This document shows, one piece after another, positions 16,631-25,444 of a stretch of 43,047 bases of DNA (position 1 is its first letter; every line of letters begins with the position of its first letter). Source of the stretch: Brasilonema bromeliae SPC951 (GTDB lineage: Bacteria > Cyanobacteriota > Cyanobacteriia > Cyanobacteriales > Nostocaceae). The DNA is taken from contig NZ_QMEB01000001.1 of NCBI RefSeq assembly GCF_012912135.1, positions 23,560-66,606 on the forward strand, in the 5' to 3' direction. The notes below the pieces were generated by a model. It worked only from the letters and a program-made list of their open reading frames with translations. It did no database searches and was not told where the DNA came from. A program made the translations under genes and the position numbers.

Positions 16631-18594
16631 ACCCAAATTTAAGTGATTGGGAAAGTGATTGGGATGATGATTTACCCCCCGAACCAGAAGAAGCTTATCA
16701 AGACTTAGTTCGCGCACTGAAGCGGAAATCAGGATTTGGCTTGTTTTTTGTGCAATGTACACCTGCCCAATCAGACCGTTTCATTGCCAAACTTCCGCAG
16801 GATATTCCCCAGAAAAAAATTGCAGCGTTGCGCTTAGTTGAACCGATTGATAACTTGTATCAGCCGGTAGCTGAGTTTGTTAAAAACAAGCAAGTTGATA
16901 TTTTATTGATTAAAGGGTTGGAATATTCTTTATATAAGTATGAGCAAAGAACTTTTGGCGAAATTACAGAGGGGCAATTTAGTAATTTAACTCGTGTTCC
17001 TCCAATTTTAAATCATTTAAACCAGCAGCGAGAAAGGTTTAGAGATGATTTTCCATTTTGCTTTGTTTTTCTATTGCGGTCATTTTCGATTAACTATTTG
17101 ATTCACCGCGCCCCAGATTTTTTTGATTGGCGTTCAGGGGTATTTGAATTACCAACAACACCAGAAGTGGTAGAACAAGAAACATCTCGTTTGCTGCTGG
17201 AAGGGGATTCTGAAAAATATTTTAAACTCAGCCTTGAAAAAAAGATAGAGAAAGTCCTTGAAATTCAAGACCTTCTAGCAGCAAAACATCAAACAGAGAA
17301 TAGTCAGGTAATTTTACTACTTGAACTTGGAAATTTATTAGTCGCTGCTAAGGAATATGAAGCAGCCATCACATCTTACAACCAAGCTGTGAAATGTCAA
17401 CTAGACTTACATGAGGCTTGGTACAACCGGGGGATTGCGCTGGATAATTTAGAACGATACGAAGAAGCAATAGCATCCTATGACCAAGCTGTGAAATTTC
17501 AACCAGACGACCACGAAGCTTGGAACAGCCGGGGCTATGCGCTGCGGAATTTAGAACAATACGAAGAAGCAATAGCATCTTACGACCAAGCACTGAAAAT
17601 TAAATCAGACTACCACGAAGCTTGGTACAATCGGGGCTATGCGCAAGGGAATTTAGAACGATACGAAGAAGCAATAGCATCTTACAAGCAAGCTGTGAAA
17701 TTTCAACCAGACTATCACGAAGCTTGGTACAGTCTTGCTACTGCGCTGGATGATTTAGGACGATACGAAGAAGCAATAGCATCTTACGATCAAGCACTGA
17801 AAATTAAACCAGACTACCATCAGGCTTGGTACAACCTTGTGACTGCGCTGTATGATTTAGGAAGATACGAAGAAGCGATGGCTGTTGACCGTCAAGTTTG
17901 GAACAACTGGGGTATTGCGCTGCGGGATATAGAATCCCACCAAGCAGCAATAGCATCTTATCAAGCTGTGAAAATTAAACCAGACTTACATGAGGCTTGG
18001 AACAATCGGGGTGTTGTGCTGGGGAATTTAGGACGCCACCAGGAAGCAATAGTATTCTACGACCAAGCTGTGAAAAGTAAACCAGATGATCACGAAGCTT
18101 GGAACAACCGGGGTTATGCGCTGCGGAATTTAGGACGGTACGCAGAAGCAATAGCATCTTATGACCAAGCACTGAAATTTAAACCAGATAAACATGAGGC
18201 TTGGAACAACCGAGGCATTGCCCTGCTGTCTTTGGGACGCAACGAAGAAGCAATAGCATCTTACGACCAAGCACTGAAATTTAAACCAGATAAACATGAA
18301 GCTTGGTACAACCGGGGGATTGCCCTGCGGCATTTAGGACGATACACCGAAGCGATCGCATCTTACGACCAAGCACTCAAAATTAAACCTGACAAACATG
18401 AGGCTTGGTACAACAAAGCTCGTTGTTATATCCTTCAAAGTAACATTGAACAAGCAATTGAAAACCTCGAAAAAGCAATTCATCTTAATCCTGATAAATG
18501 CCAGGATTGGGCAAAGAATGATTCCGATTTTGATAGTATTCGTGAAGATGAGCGCTTTTTGGTGTTGATTCAAGGACAGCAAACAGGCGATTAG
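16627..18594 (+). CDS. TPR-repeat protein, partner of the ATPase
   Basis: A 655-residue protein. Residues 1-210 form an acidic-tailed N-terminal domain (MNPNLSDWESDWDDDLPPEP) with a possible alpha/beta core (VDILLIKGLEYSLYKYEQRT) that I do not recognise. From ~235 to 640 there are about twelve tetratricopeptide repeats of 34 residues, consensus EAWYNRGIALxxLGRYEEAI then ASYDQALKxKPDxH. Repeats six and seven are shortened (EEAMAVDRQ, then a Val-Trp start and a one-residue loss), a sign of unequal recombination. It is translationally coupled to the upstream ATPase. The TPR array should be a protein-binding surface; the ligand is unknown. Confidence 0.8.
   Translation: MNPNLSDWESDWDDDLPPEPEEAYQDLVRALKRKSGFGLFFVQCTPAQSDRFIAKLPQDIPQKKIAALRLVEPIDNLYQPVAEFVKNKQVDILLIKGLEYSLYKYEQRTFGEITEGQFSNLTRVPPILNHLNQQRERFRDDFPFCFVFLLRSFSINYLIHRAPDFFDWRSGVFELPTTPEVVEQETSRLLLEGDSEKYFKLSLEKKIEKVLEIQDLLAAKHQTENSQVILLLELGNLLVAAKEYEAAITSYNQAVKCQLDLHEAWYNRGIALDNLERYEEAIASYDQAVKFQPDDHEAWNSRGYALRNLEQYEEAIASYDQALKIKSDYHEAWYNRGYAQGNLERYEEAIASYKQAVKFQPDYHEAWYSLATALDDLGRYEEAIASYDQALKIKPDYHQAWYNLVTALYDLGRYEEAMAVDRQVWNNWGIALRDIESHQAAIASYQAVKIKPDLHEAWNNRGVVLGNLGRHQEAIVFYDQAVKSKPDDHEAWNNRGYALRNLGRYAEAIASYDQALKFKPDKHEAWNNRGIALLSLGRNEEAIASYDQALKFKPDKHEAWYNRGIALRHLGRYTEAIASYDQALKIKPDKHEAWYNKARCYILQSNIEQAIENLEKAIHLNPDKCQDWAKNDSDFDSIREDERFLVLIQGQQTGD
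17340..18470 (+). repeat. 102-bp tandem repeats encoding TPR units
   Basis: The TPR units are also highly similar in DNA (recurring GAAGCAATAGCATCTTA and CACGAAGCTTGG). About eleven to twelve units of 102 bases are present, with one irregular junction at 17870-17960. Such near-identity points to recent expansion or gene conversion. Confidence 0.8.
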
Positions 18595-18800
18595 TTAAAC
18601 TCAGATTTTGCACTTCACCGGTGAGTACGCCTTGAACTCAAGTTGAGGGCTGCATAGTCAAAGTCCGTTAAAACAGACTGAAATATTATGTCTCCAGTGA
18701 GCTTTAGCTTACTTGATCTTTGAGCCAAGAAATTTATTTCTTGGTGGACGAAAACGCAGACGCAAGATTTGAGAAAAGTTATTTTAGACGTGCGATTGCG
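18595..18800. repeat. Intergenic palindrome after the TPR gene
   Basis: CCAAGAAA-TTTA-TTTCTTGG (18725-18744) is a perfect 8-bp hairpin preceded by AGTGAGCTTTAGCTTACT. This is an interspersed element of cyanobacterial genomes and a possible terminator between the convergent TPR and vapC genes. No gene is present. Confidence 0.5.
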
Positions 18801-19214
18801 TTACAAAAATGGATTGATAATTCTTACCTTGTTTTCTACTAACTGATTGTGCTGCATATCTTCTGAGTAAATCATGGAACAGTCACTTAGTAAAGCTGTA
18901 GCTATGATAAGGCTATCCCAATAAGAGTAGTTATATTTTCCATTTATTTCCAAAGCTTTTAAAACTTGTGGTGTATCAATTGCCTGAACAGGAAAAGTGC
19001 TGATGAGATTTGAAATAATATTTATCGCGTCTATTTTGGAAGTAAAGTTTTTTCTGGTTAAAACATGGAAGAATTCACCTAAAACTTGAGTGCTCACTTG
19101 GATTAATGGCAAATCCTCCTTGATAATTCGCTCAATTTTCTGATATTTTTCTGGTGGATTTTTGGCATAAAGATAAATCCAGAGATTAGTATCCAGAAAA
19201 ATTTTATCTATCAT
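18801..19214 (-). CDS. vapC: PIN-domain toxin (VapC-type)
   Basis: A PIN-domain ribonuclease of 137 residues. The conserved acidic residues are in FLDTNLWIYLY (first Asp), GEFFHVL (Glu) and YWDSLIIATAL (Asp), with a final acidic residue in YSEDM. The frame is open 14 codons further, but MIDKIFLDTN from 19214 matches the usual start and overlaps the antitoxin stop by 11 bases, as in VapBC pairs. It should cleave RNA when freed from its antitoxin. Confidence 0.85.
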   Translation of the reverse strand: MIDKIFLDTNLWIYLYAKNPPEKYQKIERIIKEDLPLIQVSTQVLGEFFHVLTRKNFTSKIDAINIISNLISTFPVQAIDTPQVLKALEINGKYNYSYWDSLIIATALLSDCSMIYSEDMQHNQLVENKVRIINPFL

Positions 19215-19440
19215 AGATTTCTTCTCGATTGAATTTATAATCGGAAGGGATTTCAAAAGAATACTTATTAACTCGTGCTAAAAATTCCTGAATTTTGGTT
19301 TCCCTAGAATCTATTGTCTCACGAGACTCGCTTTGCTCAAAAATCATAATCTGTACGGTTTTACCTTCCAGTTCAGGATTTAGCTTTTCGCTAAGAACTA
19401 ATTCACCATTGGTGCAGGTTGCTTGCACAATTTTGACCAT
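19204..19440 (-). CDS. VapB/AF2212-like antitoxin
   Basis: A 78-residue protein beginning MVKIVQATCTNGELVLSEKL, the short beta-rich start (here xxATxxNGxLxLxExL) of DUF104/AF2212-like antitoxins. The C-terminal half is charged and probably wraps the toxin (FLARVNKYSFEIPSDYKFNR). It lies directly upstream of the PIN toxin and overlaps it, so antitoxin comes first in the operon. Confidence 0.75.
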   Translation of the reverse strand: MVKIVQATCTNGELVLSEKLNPELEGKTVQIMIFEQSESRETIDSRETKIQEFLARVNKYSFEIPSDYKFNREEIYDR

Positions 19441-19522
19441 AGGACTTGCTTGGTGATTATGATTGCTTTCTTTAGTTTAACCCGAAGTTGAGCTACTTAA
19501 AACTAAACAATTGTTTGATTAC

Positions 19523-20152
19523 CTAAATCCTTTCCCTCACCCAATTCCGAAAATTCCGCGTCATTCCCATCACTCCAATTCTTTGACTTTCCTCTAAAAA
19601 TTGTGGAATTTCAATTAAAGACAATTGTGCAAAAGTAGGCGAATTATTGCACTCGACATATTCCCCTTGTTGCAGTTGGTAAATGTGCAGCACACCTTCG
19701 TCATAACGCCAAAGTTCAGGAACACCTAAAGAAGCATAAATCTGGAATCGATCCAGAGATGAGCTGGTCAAATCTACTTCTACCACTAAGTCGGGTGGCG
19801 GATCGTTATTTAAATTAATTTCTGTTTTGTTTCTCACCCGTGCTTCATTGCGGATGTAGTAGCTGCTATCGGGTTCAGCACCACGCCGCAAATCTTCGCG
19901 TTTCAAGGTTGTGGAACCTGTAGGAAGAATTTCTAAATTCAACTCTTCCCCAAGAACAAAAATCAGACGTTCTATTAATCTATTCCAATATTCATGGGGC
20001 AAGAGTGGCGTCATAATTTCCAGCGTACCTCTGTCATAAGTCAGTCGGGAGGCTCGGTCTTCTCCCATTTCTGCTAGCATGGTTTCAAAGGTCTGCCAGC
20101 TAATGTTTCTTAAAACAACCCTTGATTCTGAGGGGATGCGTGTTGTTACCAT
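19523..20152 (-). CDS. Uma2-family PD-(D/E)XK protein
   Basis: A 209-residue Uma2 (DUF820) family protein, a restriction-endonuclease-like fold very abundant in cyanobacteria. Visible are LTYDRGTLEIMTPLLPHEYW, the acidic pair in GAEPDSSYYI, and PPDLVVEVDLTSSSLDRF, where the Asp and the Glu-Val-Asp form the PD-(D/E)XK-like site. The C-terminal GVPELWRYDEGVLHIYQL is also typical. The biological role of the family is unknown. It is a single gene. Confidence 0.85.
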   Translation of the reverse strand: MVTTRIPSESRVVLRNISWQTFETMLAEMGEDRASRLTYDRGTLEIMTPLLPHEYWNRLIERLIFVLGEELNLEILPTGSTTLKREDLRRGAEPDSSYYIRNEARVRNKTEINLNNDPPPDLVVEVDLTSSSLDRFQIYASLGVPELWRYDEGVLHIYQLQQGEYVECNNSPTFAQLSLIEIPQFLEESQRIGVMGMTRNFRNWVRERI

Positions 20153-20309
20153 TGCTCTATCGGGTACAGGCTCATATCATACAACATAGCGTTTTATGAA
20201 TTTAAAGTAATCAAGTAAAAAGCATCCTCCTTAAGTAAGAGTTTTGACACAAAAACAGTGAGATAAAATAGAGGAAGTAGGATTCGGGGGACCATATTAC
20301 TGGTCATAG

Positions 20310-22106
20310 ATGCTTATCGAGACTATCTTTGGTAATCTCCAAGGTTTAAAGTCTAGTCAGCTGAAACAAATACAGCGACTGTACCACCAGCGCATATCGG
20401 GCGATCGCATCACAACGCCTGAGTTTTCCCAGCGACTGGCAGCAATTAGCACTGAAATCAATCAGCCTGTGTGTGCTTACCTCAACCGTCGCGGACAAGT
20501 CATCCGCGTAGGGGTAGGTACACCGCGCCAAACGCAAATTCCACCTTTGGAATTACCCCGTTATGGCGCAGAACGATTGAGCGGTATTCGTTGCATCGCC
20601 ACTCAGCTAAAGCCAGAACCGCCTAATGAAGCGGCGCTGACTGCTATGGCATTGCAACGATTGGATGCCTTAGTGATGCTAAACATTACCGGAACAGGAT
20701 TTCAACGACGCGGTGGCGGCGCGACGGGCTATGTCAAGGAAGCTTACTTAGCTCATTTGACACCCCAAGACGCTCGCGCCCTGATCAGCAGCTCAGCAAT
20801 GGAAAAAGTTTCTCATCTTCCACCTGCAGGCGGGGAGAATAAAGAGGGTAAAGAACAAAAGAACAACCTTCCATACACAAGTTGGAGCGTTTCGCCACCC
20901 ATGAGTGTGGATATGCTGACAAATCAGGACTTGATGGAGTTGGTGGAAGGACTCGAAGCAGAGTTCCGGCGGGAATTTGTCGCCCAAGATGTAGACACCG
21001 ATCATGATCGCGTCCTGATTGTTGGTGTTATGACTGATGATACGACAGCCCAACAATTCCAAGACACCTTGGAAGAATTGGCACGGTTGGTGGATACGGC
21101 TGGGGGAGAGGTGTTGCAGATGATGCGACAGAAGCGATCGCGCATTCATCCTCAAACAGTTGTTGGTGAAGGTAAAGTCCAAGAAATCGCCGTAGCTGCT
21201 CAAACCCTAGGAGCAAACCTCATCGTTTTCGACCGCGATCTCTCACCCACACAAGTTCGTAATTTAGAATTGCAAATTGGAGTTCGGGTAGTTGACCGCA
21301 CTGAAGTGATTTTGGATATCTTTGCTCAACGCGCTCAATCTCGTGCTGGTAAATTGCAAGTTGAACTCGCACAGTTAGAATATATGCTACCACGACTGGC
21401 TGGTCGAGGTCAAGCAATGTCCAGGCTGGGGGGTGGTATTGGGACTCGTGGTCCTGGTGAAACTAAACTAGAAACAGAACGCCGTGGCATTGGGCGGCGT
21501 ATTTCCAGACTACAACAAGAAGTGAATCAACTACAAGCACATCGGGAGCGGTTGCGCCAGCGGCGACAACATCAGGAGGTTCCGTCAGTGGCTATTGTTG
21601 GTTACACCAACGCTGGCAAATCTACCTTGCTCAATACTCTCACGAATGCTGAGGTTTACACAGCAGACCAGTTATTTGCCACTCTCGACCCCACCACACG
21701 CCGCTTGGTGATTCCCCATCCCGAAACGGATGAACCTCAAGAAATTCTGGTGACAGATACAGTAGGGTTTATTCACGAACTGCCCGCATCTTTAATGGAT
21801 GCGTTCCGCGCCACCCTAGAGGAAGTCACAGAAGCTGATGCTTTGTTGCATTTGGTAGATTTGTCTCATCCTGCTTGGTTGAGTCATATTCGCTCTGTCA
21901 GAGAAATTCTCTCACAAATGCCCATCACTCCGGGTCCCGCGCTAGTTGTTTTTAACAAGATTGATGAAGTAGATAGCAAAAACTTAGCATTAGCGCAGGA
22001 AGAGTTTCCCCTAGCGGTGTTTATTTCCGCGAGCGAGCGTTTAGGGTTAGAAACCTTACGTCAGCGTCTCGGTCAACTGGTTGAATATGCGGCTTCTTAT
22101 CATTAA
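20310..22106 (+). CDS. hflX: Ribosome-associated GTPase HflX
   Basis: GTPase HflX, a ribosome-splitting/rescue factor. The 598-residue length includes the long N-terminal extension seen in cyanobacteria (MLIETIFGNLQGLKSSQLKQ, with GYVKEAYLAHL), a variable linker (about 170-195, GGENKEGKEQKNN) and the core HflX domain (VVGEGKVQEIAVAAQTLGAN; GRGQAMSRLGGGIGTRGPGE). The G domain has G1 GYTNAGKST, G3 DTVGF and G4 NKID. The ATG at 20310 is the only reasonable start. Bases 22107-22278 downstream hold imperfect inverted repeats but no clear terminator. Confidence 0.95.
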   Translation: MLIETIFGNLQGLKSSQLKQIQRLYHQRISGDRITTPEFSQRLAAISTEINQPVCAYLNRRGQVIRVGVGTPRQTQIPPLELPRYGAERLSGIRCIATQLKPEPPNEAALTAMALQRLDALVMLNITGTGFQRRGGGATGYVKEAYLAHLTPQDARALISSSAMEKVSHLPPAGGENKEGKEQKNNLPYTSWSVSPPMSVDMLTNQDLMELVEGLEAEFRREFVAQDVDTDHDRVLIVGVMTDDTTAQQFQDTLEELARLVDTAGGEVLQMMRQKRSRIHPQTVVGEGKVQEIAVAAQTLGANLIVFDRDLSPTQVRNLELQIGVRVVDRTEVILDIFAQRAQSRAGKLQVELAQLEYMLPRLAGRGQAMSRLGGGIGTRGPGETKLETERRGIGRRISRLQQEVNQLQAHRERLRQRRQHQEVPSVAIVGYTNAGKSTLLNTLTNAEVYTADQLFATLDPTTRRLVIPHPETDEPQEILVTDTVGFIHELPASLMDAFRATLEEVTEADALLHLVDLSHPAWLSHIRSVREILSQMPITPGPALVVFNKIDEVDSKNLALAQEEFPLAVFISASERLGLETLRQRLGQLVEYAASYH

Positions 22107-22313
22107 ATAAATTTTATTCTCTGTCAGTATAGGGGTGTGGGGTGTTAGTGCAGAATAAACGCAGCTCCTCCACCCCTAAATTCTGCCCTAAATTCTGACT
22201 GATATTAGGGGAAGCGATACCACCACATGACAAACTTAGTCATGAATAAAATTTGTGGTGTAAGTCCTACAAAGACGTATGATGAGGCATAATAAATTTT
22301 CCGCAACGCCTCC

Positions 22314-23177
22314 ATGCGTCGAGACTCAATTTTCTACAAACTATTTCAACAATCCCCAAGCCTATTATTTGAATTATTGGCAAATCCCCCAGCCAATGCT
22401 GACAATTACCGCTTTGATTCAGTGGCTGTTAAGGAACCGAAATTTGAAATTGACGGCGTGTTTCTTCCACCTGATACCACTGATGCAGGAATTGTGTATT
22501 TCAGTGAAGTCCAATTTCAAAAAGATGAAAGACTCTACGAAAGGCTATTTGCCGAGTCATTATTGTACTTCTATCGCAATCGCGTCAGATACAGTGATTG
22601 GCAAGCTGTAGTCATCTACCCGTCGCGTAGTACTGAACAAAGCGATACTCATCCCTATCGAGCACTATTGAATAGCGAACAAGTGCATCGTGTTTACTTG
22701 GATGAATTAGGAGATATTCGCCAATTACCTCTGTTGTTAGCCCTAATGGTACTAACTACGGTAGCAGAAGACCAAGCACCAGAACAAGCCAGGTATTTGC
22801 TCACCAGAACACGTCAAGAACAGTCCCAAGCATCAAGTCGCGCCATAATAGAAATGATAACGACGATAATGGTGTACAAATTTGAACAATTAAGCCGAGC
22901 CGAGGTGGAAGTTATGCTGGGAATAACTTTAGAGCAAACGAGAGTTTATCAAGAAATTAAGGAAGAAGGACGACAAGAAGGACGACAAGAAGGACAACAG
23001 GAAGCAACAGTTAAATTGATTGTTCGACTGTTGACTAAGCGCCTTGGGCAAGAACTTTCTGAGGAAATGCAAGCAACAATTTCTCATTTACCCTTAGGAG
23101 TGCTTGAGAATCTCAGCGTTGCCCTGTTGGATTTTACCAACTTGGCGGATTTACAAGCTTGGTTAGATGCACAGTAA
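22314..23177 (+). CDS. Rpn-family nuclease-like protein (DUF2887/DUF4351)
   Basis: A 287-residue protein of the Rpn/PDDEXK_2 group. MRRDSIFYKLFQQSPSLLFE is the typical opening, and EIDGVFLP...VYFSEVQFQK holds the acidic and Glu-x-Gln residues of the nuclease-like core. A Gln/Glu/Arg-rich helix (EEGRQEGRQEGQQEA) leads to a C-terminal DUF4351-like domain (LIVRLLTKRLGQEL...LLDFTNLADLQAWL). Rpn proteins promote recA-independent recombination in E. coli; cyanobacterial copies are numerous and of unknown use. A second member with the same C-terminal domain lies at 31095-32060. Confidence 0.8.
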   Translation: MRRDSIFYKLFQQSPSLLFELLANPPANADNYRFDSVAVKEPKFEIDGVFLPPDTTDAGIVYFSEVQFQKDERLYERLFAESLLYFYRNRVRYSDWQAVVIYPSRSTEQSDTHPYRALLNSEQVHRVYLDELGDIRQLPLLLALMVLTTVAEDQAPEQARYLLTRTRQEQSQASSRAIIEMITTIMVYKFEQLSRAEVEVMLGITLEQTRVYQEIKEEGRQEGRQEGQQEATVKLIVRLLTKRLGQELSEEMQATISHLPLGVLENLSVALLDFTNLADLQAWLDAQ

Positions 23178-23228
23178 ATCATACAACTGAGCGAATAAGG
23201 CAAAAGCGCGTTGTAAGAGCGTGCATCC

Positions 23229-24398
23229 CTATCGTACTTCTCCTGTTGTCAGAGGTGTCACTGGCTGACCTGTGGGTAACCGTTCTTGAAGCTCTGCAAG
23301 TCTAATATTCGGTAGATGAGGTAACACAAGCTTGGCAAAATAGTGAGATTCCTCAATCAGGGGATAGCCAGAGAAAATAAATGCTCGAATTCCCATATCC
23401 AAGTAACGATGCAGTCGTTCAAGTATCTGAGATGGATTTCCCACGAGTGCTCCTCCACACCCAGAACGCGCTCGTCCTATTCCCATCCATAAGTTCCCCT
23501 CGATGTAGTCGTCAGAGTCAGCAACTGTTCGCAGGGTATCCTGTTTCAGGACGCCTACGGAGCGAGAATCTTGTGCGCGAGATTTCAACTGTACACCGCG
23601 AGCTGCATCGAGTTGCGATATTAAAGTTTTTGCCCATAAACGCGCCTCTTCCTCGGTTTCGCGTACAATCACATGAATGCGGAGTCCAAAATCGATACGC
23701 CGTCCATATGCAGCAGCCCTCTTTGAAAGGTCCTGCATACTTTCAAATAGACCTTCTTCAGTATCGGGCCACATCAGAAAAACATCGCAGTATTGAGCAC
23801 ACACATCGCGAGAACCTGGTGATAGACCGCCGAAGTAAAGCAGTGGTCCGCCATGTTGCTGATACGGTTTGACTGGGTAACTCGGTAAGCTGAAGCGATA
23901 AATCTCTCCTGAATGGTGTATTTTTTCTTGCGTCCACGCCTGTTGAAGAATTTGGATCACTTCTTTACACCGTTGATAGCGATATTCAGGGTCTTCAACA
24001 AGACCAGGGAGTTCAGAATTAATGATGTTTACGGTGAGCCGTCCCTGTAAAAGATGGTCTAACGTCGAGAGATGACGTGCGAGCATAGGAGGGTGGATCT
24101 CGCCTGTGCGTATTGCGGTGAGTAAACTGATTTGTTGGAGTTGGGATGCGATCGCCCCCGCAAAAGGTAACACCTCCTGACCCAACATATAGCTTGTAGG
24201 CAGTAGAATGTTCTTATAGCCCAACGCATCTGCTGTGAGCACAATATCACGGCAATGTTCGTAGTTGCTGCGCCGAGAGGGGTCAAGCTTTCCTAAACGA
24301 TCAGTGTCACCCCCGCATAGATCGGCAAACCAACCCACCTCAGATACCCTCTGATGCGTCCTAATAGTCGAAAGCCGAGGTACATCGCCTTTAAACAT
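23229..24398 (-). CDS. ssuD: SsuD-like FMNH2-dependent alkanesulfonate monooxygenase
   Basis: A 389-residue luciferase-like monooxygenase. SsuD releases sulfite from alkanesulfonates using FMNH2 and O2. Visible features are the TIM-barrel start (VSEVGWFADLCGGDTDRLGK), LLTAIRTGEIHPPMLARHLS, GRLTVNIINSELPGLVEDPE, LYFGGLSPGSRDV and GNPSQILERLHRYLDMGIRA. AGGAGA at about 24405-24410 supports the ATG. It lies ~11 kb from the ssuABC genes and on the opposite strand, yet should serve the same sulfur pathway. A related LLM enzyme acting on another sulfonate is possible. Confidence 0.87.
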   Translation of the reverse strand: MFKGDVPRLSTIRTHQRVSEVGWFADLCGGDTDRLGKLDPSRRSNYEHCRDIVLTADALGYKNILLPTSYMLGQEVLPFAGAIASQLQQISLLTAIRTGEIHPPMLARHLSTLDHLLQGRLTVNIINSELPGLVEDPEYRYQRCKEVIQILQQAWTQEKIHHSGEIYRFSLPSYPVKPYQQHGGPLLYFGGLSPGSRDVCAQYCDVFLMWPDTEEGLFESMQDLSKRAAAYGRRIDFGLRIHVIVRETEEEARLWAKTLISQLDAARGVQLKSRAQDSRSVGVLKQDTLRTVADSDDYIEGNLWMGIGRARSGCGGALVGNPSQILERLHRYLDMGIRAFIFSGYPLIEESHYFAKLVLPHLPNIRLAELQERLPTGQPVTPLTTGEVR

Positions 24399-24508
24399 AT
24401 TTTTTTTCTCCTAAATAACTCTGTAAGTTGTACTCGACTTTAGTCATATTTAGATAAGACGGCTCATTGCCAGCAAAACTACAGAAAAACTAGGTAATAA
24501 TAATTTAT

Positions 24509-24590
24509 CAGTAATTATCCTGAATTATCCTGAACTTATAAAGAATAATTAAAACTGCCATGAAAACTTTTGCTAATCTGCTGATATCGT
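24509..24590 (+). pseudogene. 5' remnant of lapA-like gene, inverted copy of 42479-42560
   Basis: This segment matches the reverse complement of the start region of the intact gene at 42234-42509 almost base for base, including TAATTATCCTGAATTATCC and the ATG at 24560. It reads MKTFANLLIS and then hits TAG. Homology stops just after, so only the upstream region and ten codons were copied. Confidence 0.8.
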
Positions 24591-25262
24591 AGTCAACACC
24601 TAAGTCTCGTGAGTTTTAGCTATCGACCAGCTACACTCATGTGGACGTATGAAGAAGACAGGCACGGTAAGCGTAGAGAGTAGGGGGGGTCATCTACGGC
24701 TGAGACTCCCGACGAGTGTCGCTCAAGGCGCTGCTAGGTACATCTCCACGCGACTAGAGGACAATAAAATCTGAAACTTCTGTGACTAGCCGATTCTTTT
24801 AATCTTTGCCAGTTTTACTTGGACGGCTTTTTTGTTCGTCGAACTCACGTTGATTAACCCAAATCTCCGCATCCGCCAGATTATTAACTATCGCCGTCCA
24901 AGCGTTGGACAACCCCTACAAGAAGTGCTACTGGTGGGCTTTGGAGTTGAACAAAAAACAGTTCCTTAAAATTCTCAGAAACTTGAAAAATGAATTAAGA
25001 AACGTTAATACTTCCTAAGCGCGATTGCCCAAAGGGCAGACGCCAGAGGCGTATCGCCTGCTTGCTGACTAAAGTCCTGGATGCCACAATAGTCCATGAA
25101 AATACAAAATCTCCTCCGTTATGACTATGGCGGCTTTCAGCAACAGCGATTGACTGCATTTTGATGATGTCTCAGTGATGTCAAACTGATGTAACTAATC
25201 TACACAATAAAACTTAACGATTCTTAATCTTTTTGGTTACAACGTTATATGAAGATTGAGGG
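24591..25262. other. Gap before cpeC with possible gene remnant and repeats
   Basis: About 670 bases without a confident gene. From 24790 to 24969 (plus) a frame without a good start is open for 59 codons and ends LINPNLRIRQIINYRR...EQKTVP; it might be a gene tail, but the other frames are also fairly open. The 17-mer TTCGTCGAACTCACGTT (24835-24851) recurs inverted at 42640-42656. An interspersed repeat (GCCCAAAGGGCAGACGCC) lies at about 25021-25062. Confidence 0.35.
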
Positions 25263-25444
25263 TGTGCAAGGTGTAAAACCTTGGTATAAAGTTAAAAAAC
25301 TCACACGATTGAGAGTTTTTCTAGCTCCTAGAGTCGATAATAACTCTCAACTCTAAATTTGTTGCTTGAAAAAGCAATTCTTAATTTACTTAATCTTTTG
25401 AGATAATCACTTCTCATTATGTTGTTCACCAGGAGATTTGCTTA
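25263..25444 (+). promoter_or_regulatory. Structured upstream/leader region of cpeC
   Basis: Just upstream of cpeC are successive inverted repeats: CAAGGT/ACCTTG (25267-25283), TTGAGAGTT/AACTCTCAA (25309-25317 with 25342-25350) enclosing CTAG-CTC-CTAG (25321-25331), and TTGCTT/AAGCAA (25362-25377). In Fremyella diplosiphon the cpeC 5' leader contains an inverted repeat through which the Cgi pathway and initiation factor 3 repress cpeC in red light. This leader is a strong candidate for the same control. TGTGCAA followed by TGTAAAA (25263-25278) resembles a degenerate RcaC L-box half-site pair but has the wrong spacing. AGGAGA near 25433 is the ribosome site. Confidence 0.55.

Noticed and set aside
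17340-18470. Regular 102-bp repeats as a CRISPR-like array
   Set aside because: The units are contiguous, in frame and encode TPR helices; there are no spacers.
17369-18582. Several leftward frames with repeated MLGxKMLLLLRxVLNS peptides
   Set aside because: They are antisense readings of the TPR repeats.
24600-24780. GC-rich segment considered as a structured RNA or group II intron piece
   Set aside because: No domain V-like hairpin, conserved intron end or convincing helix set could be drawn by eye.
25263-25278. RcaC L-box upstream of cpeC
   Set aside because: Only one good TGTGCAA is present; the second half-site is degenerate and the spacing is 2 rather than 4, so it is mentioned only as a possibility.
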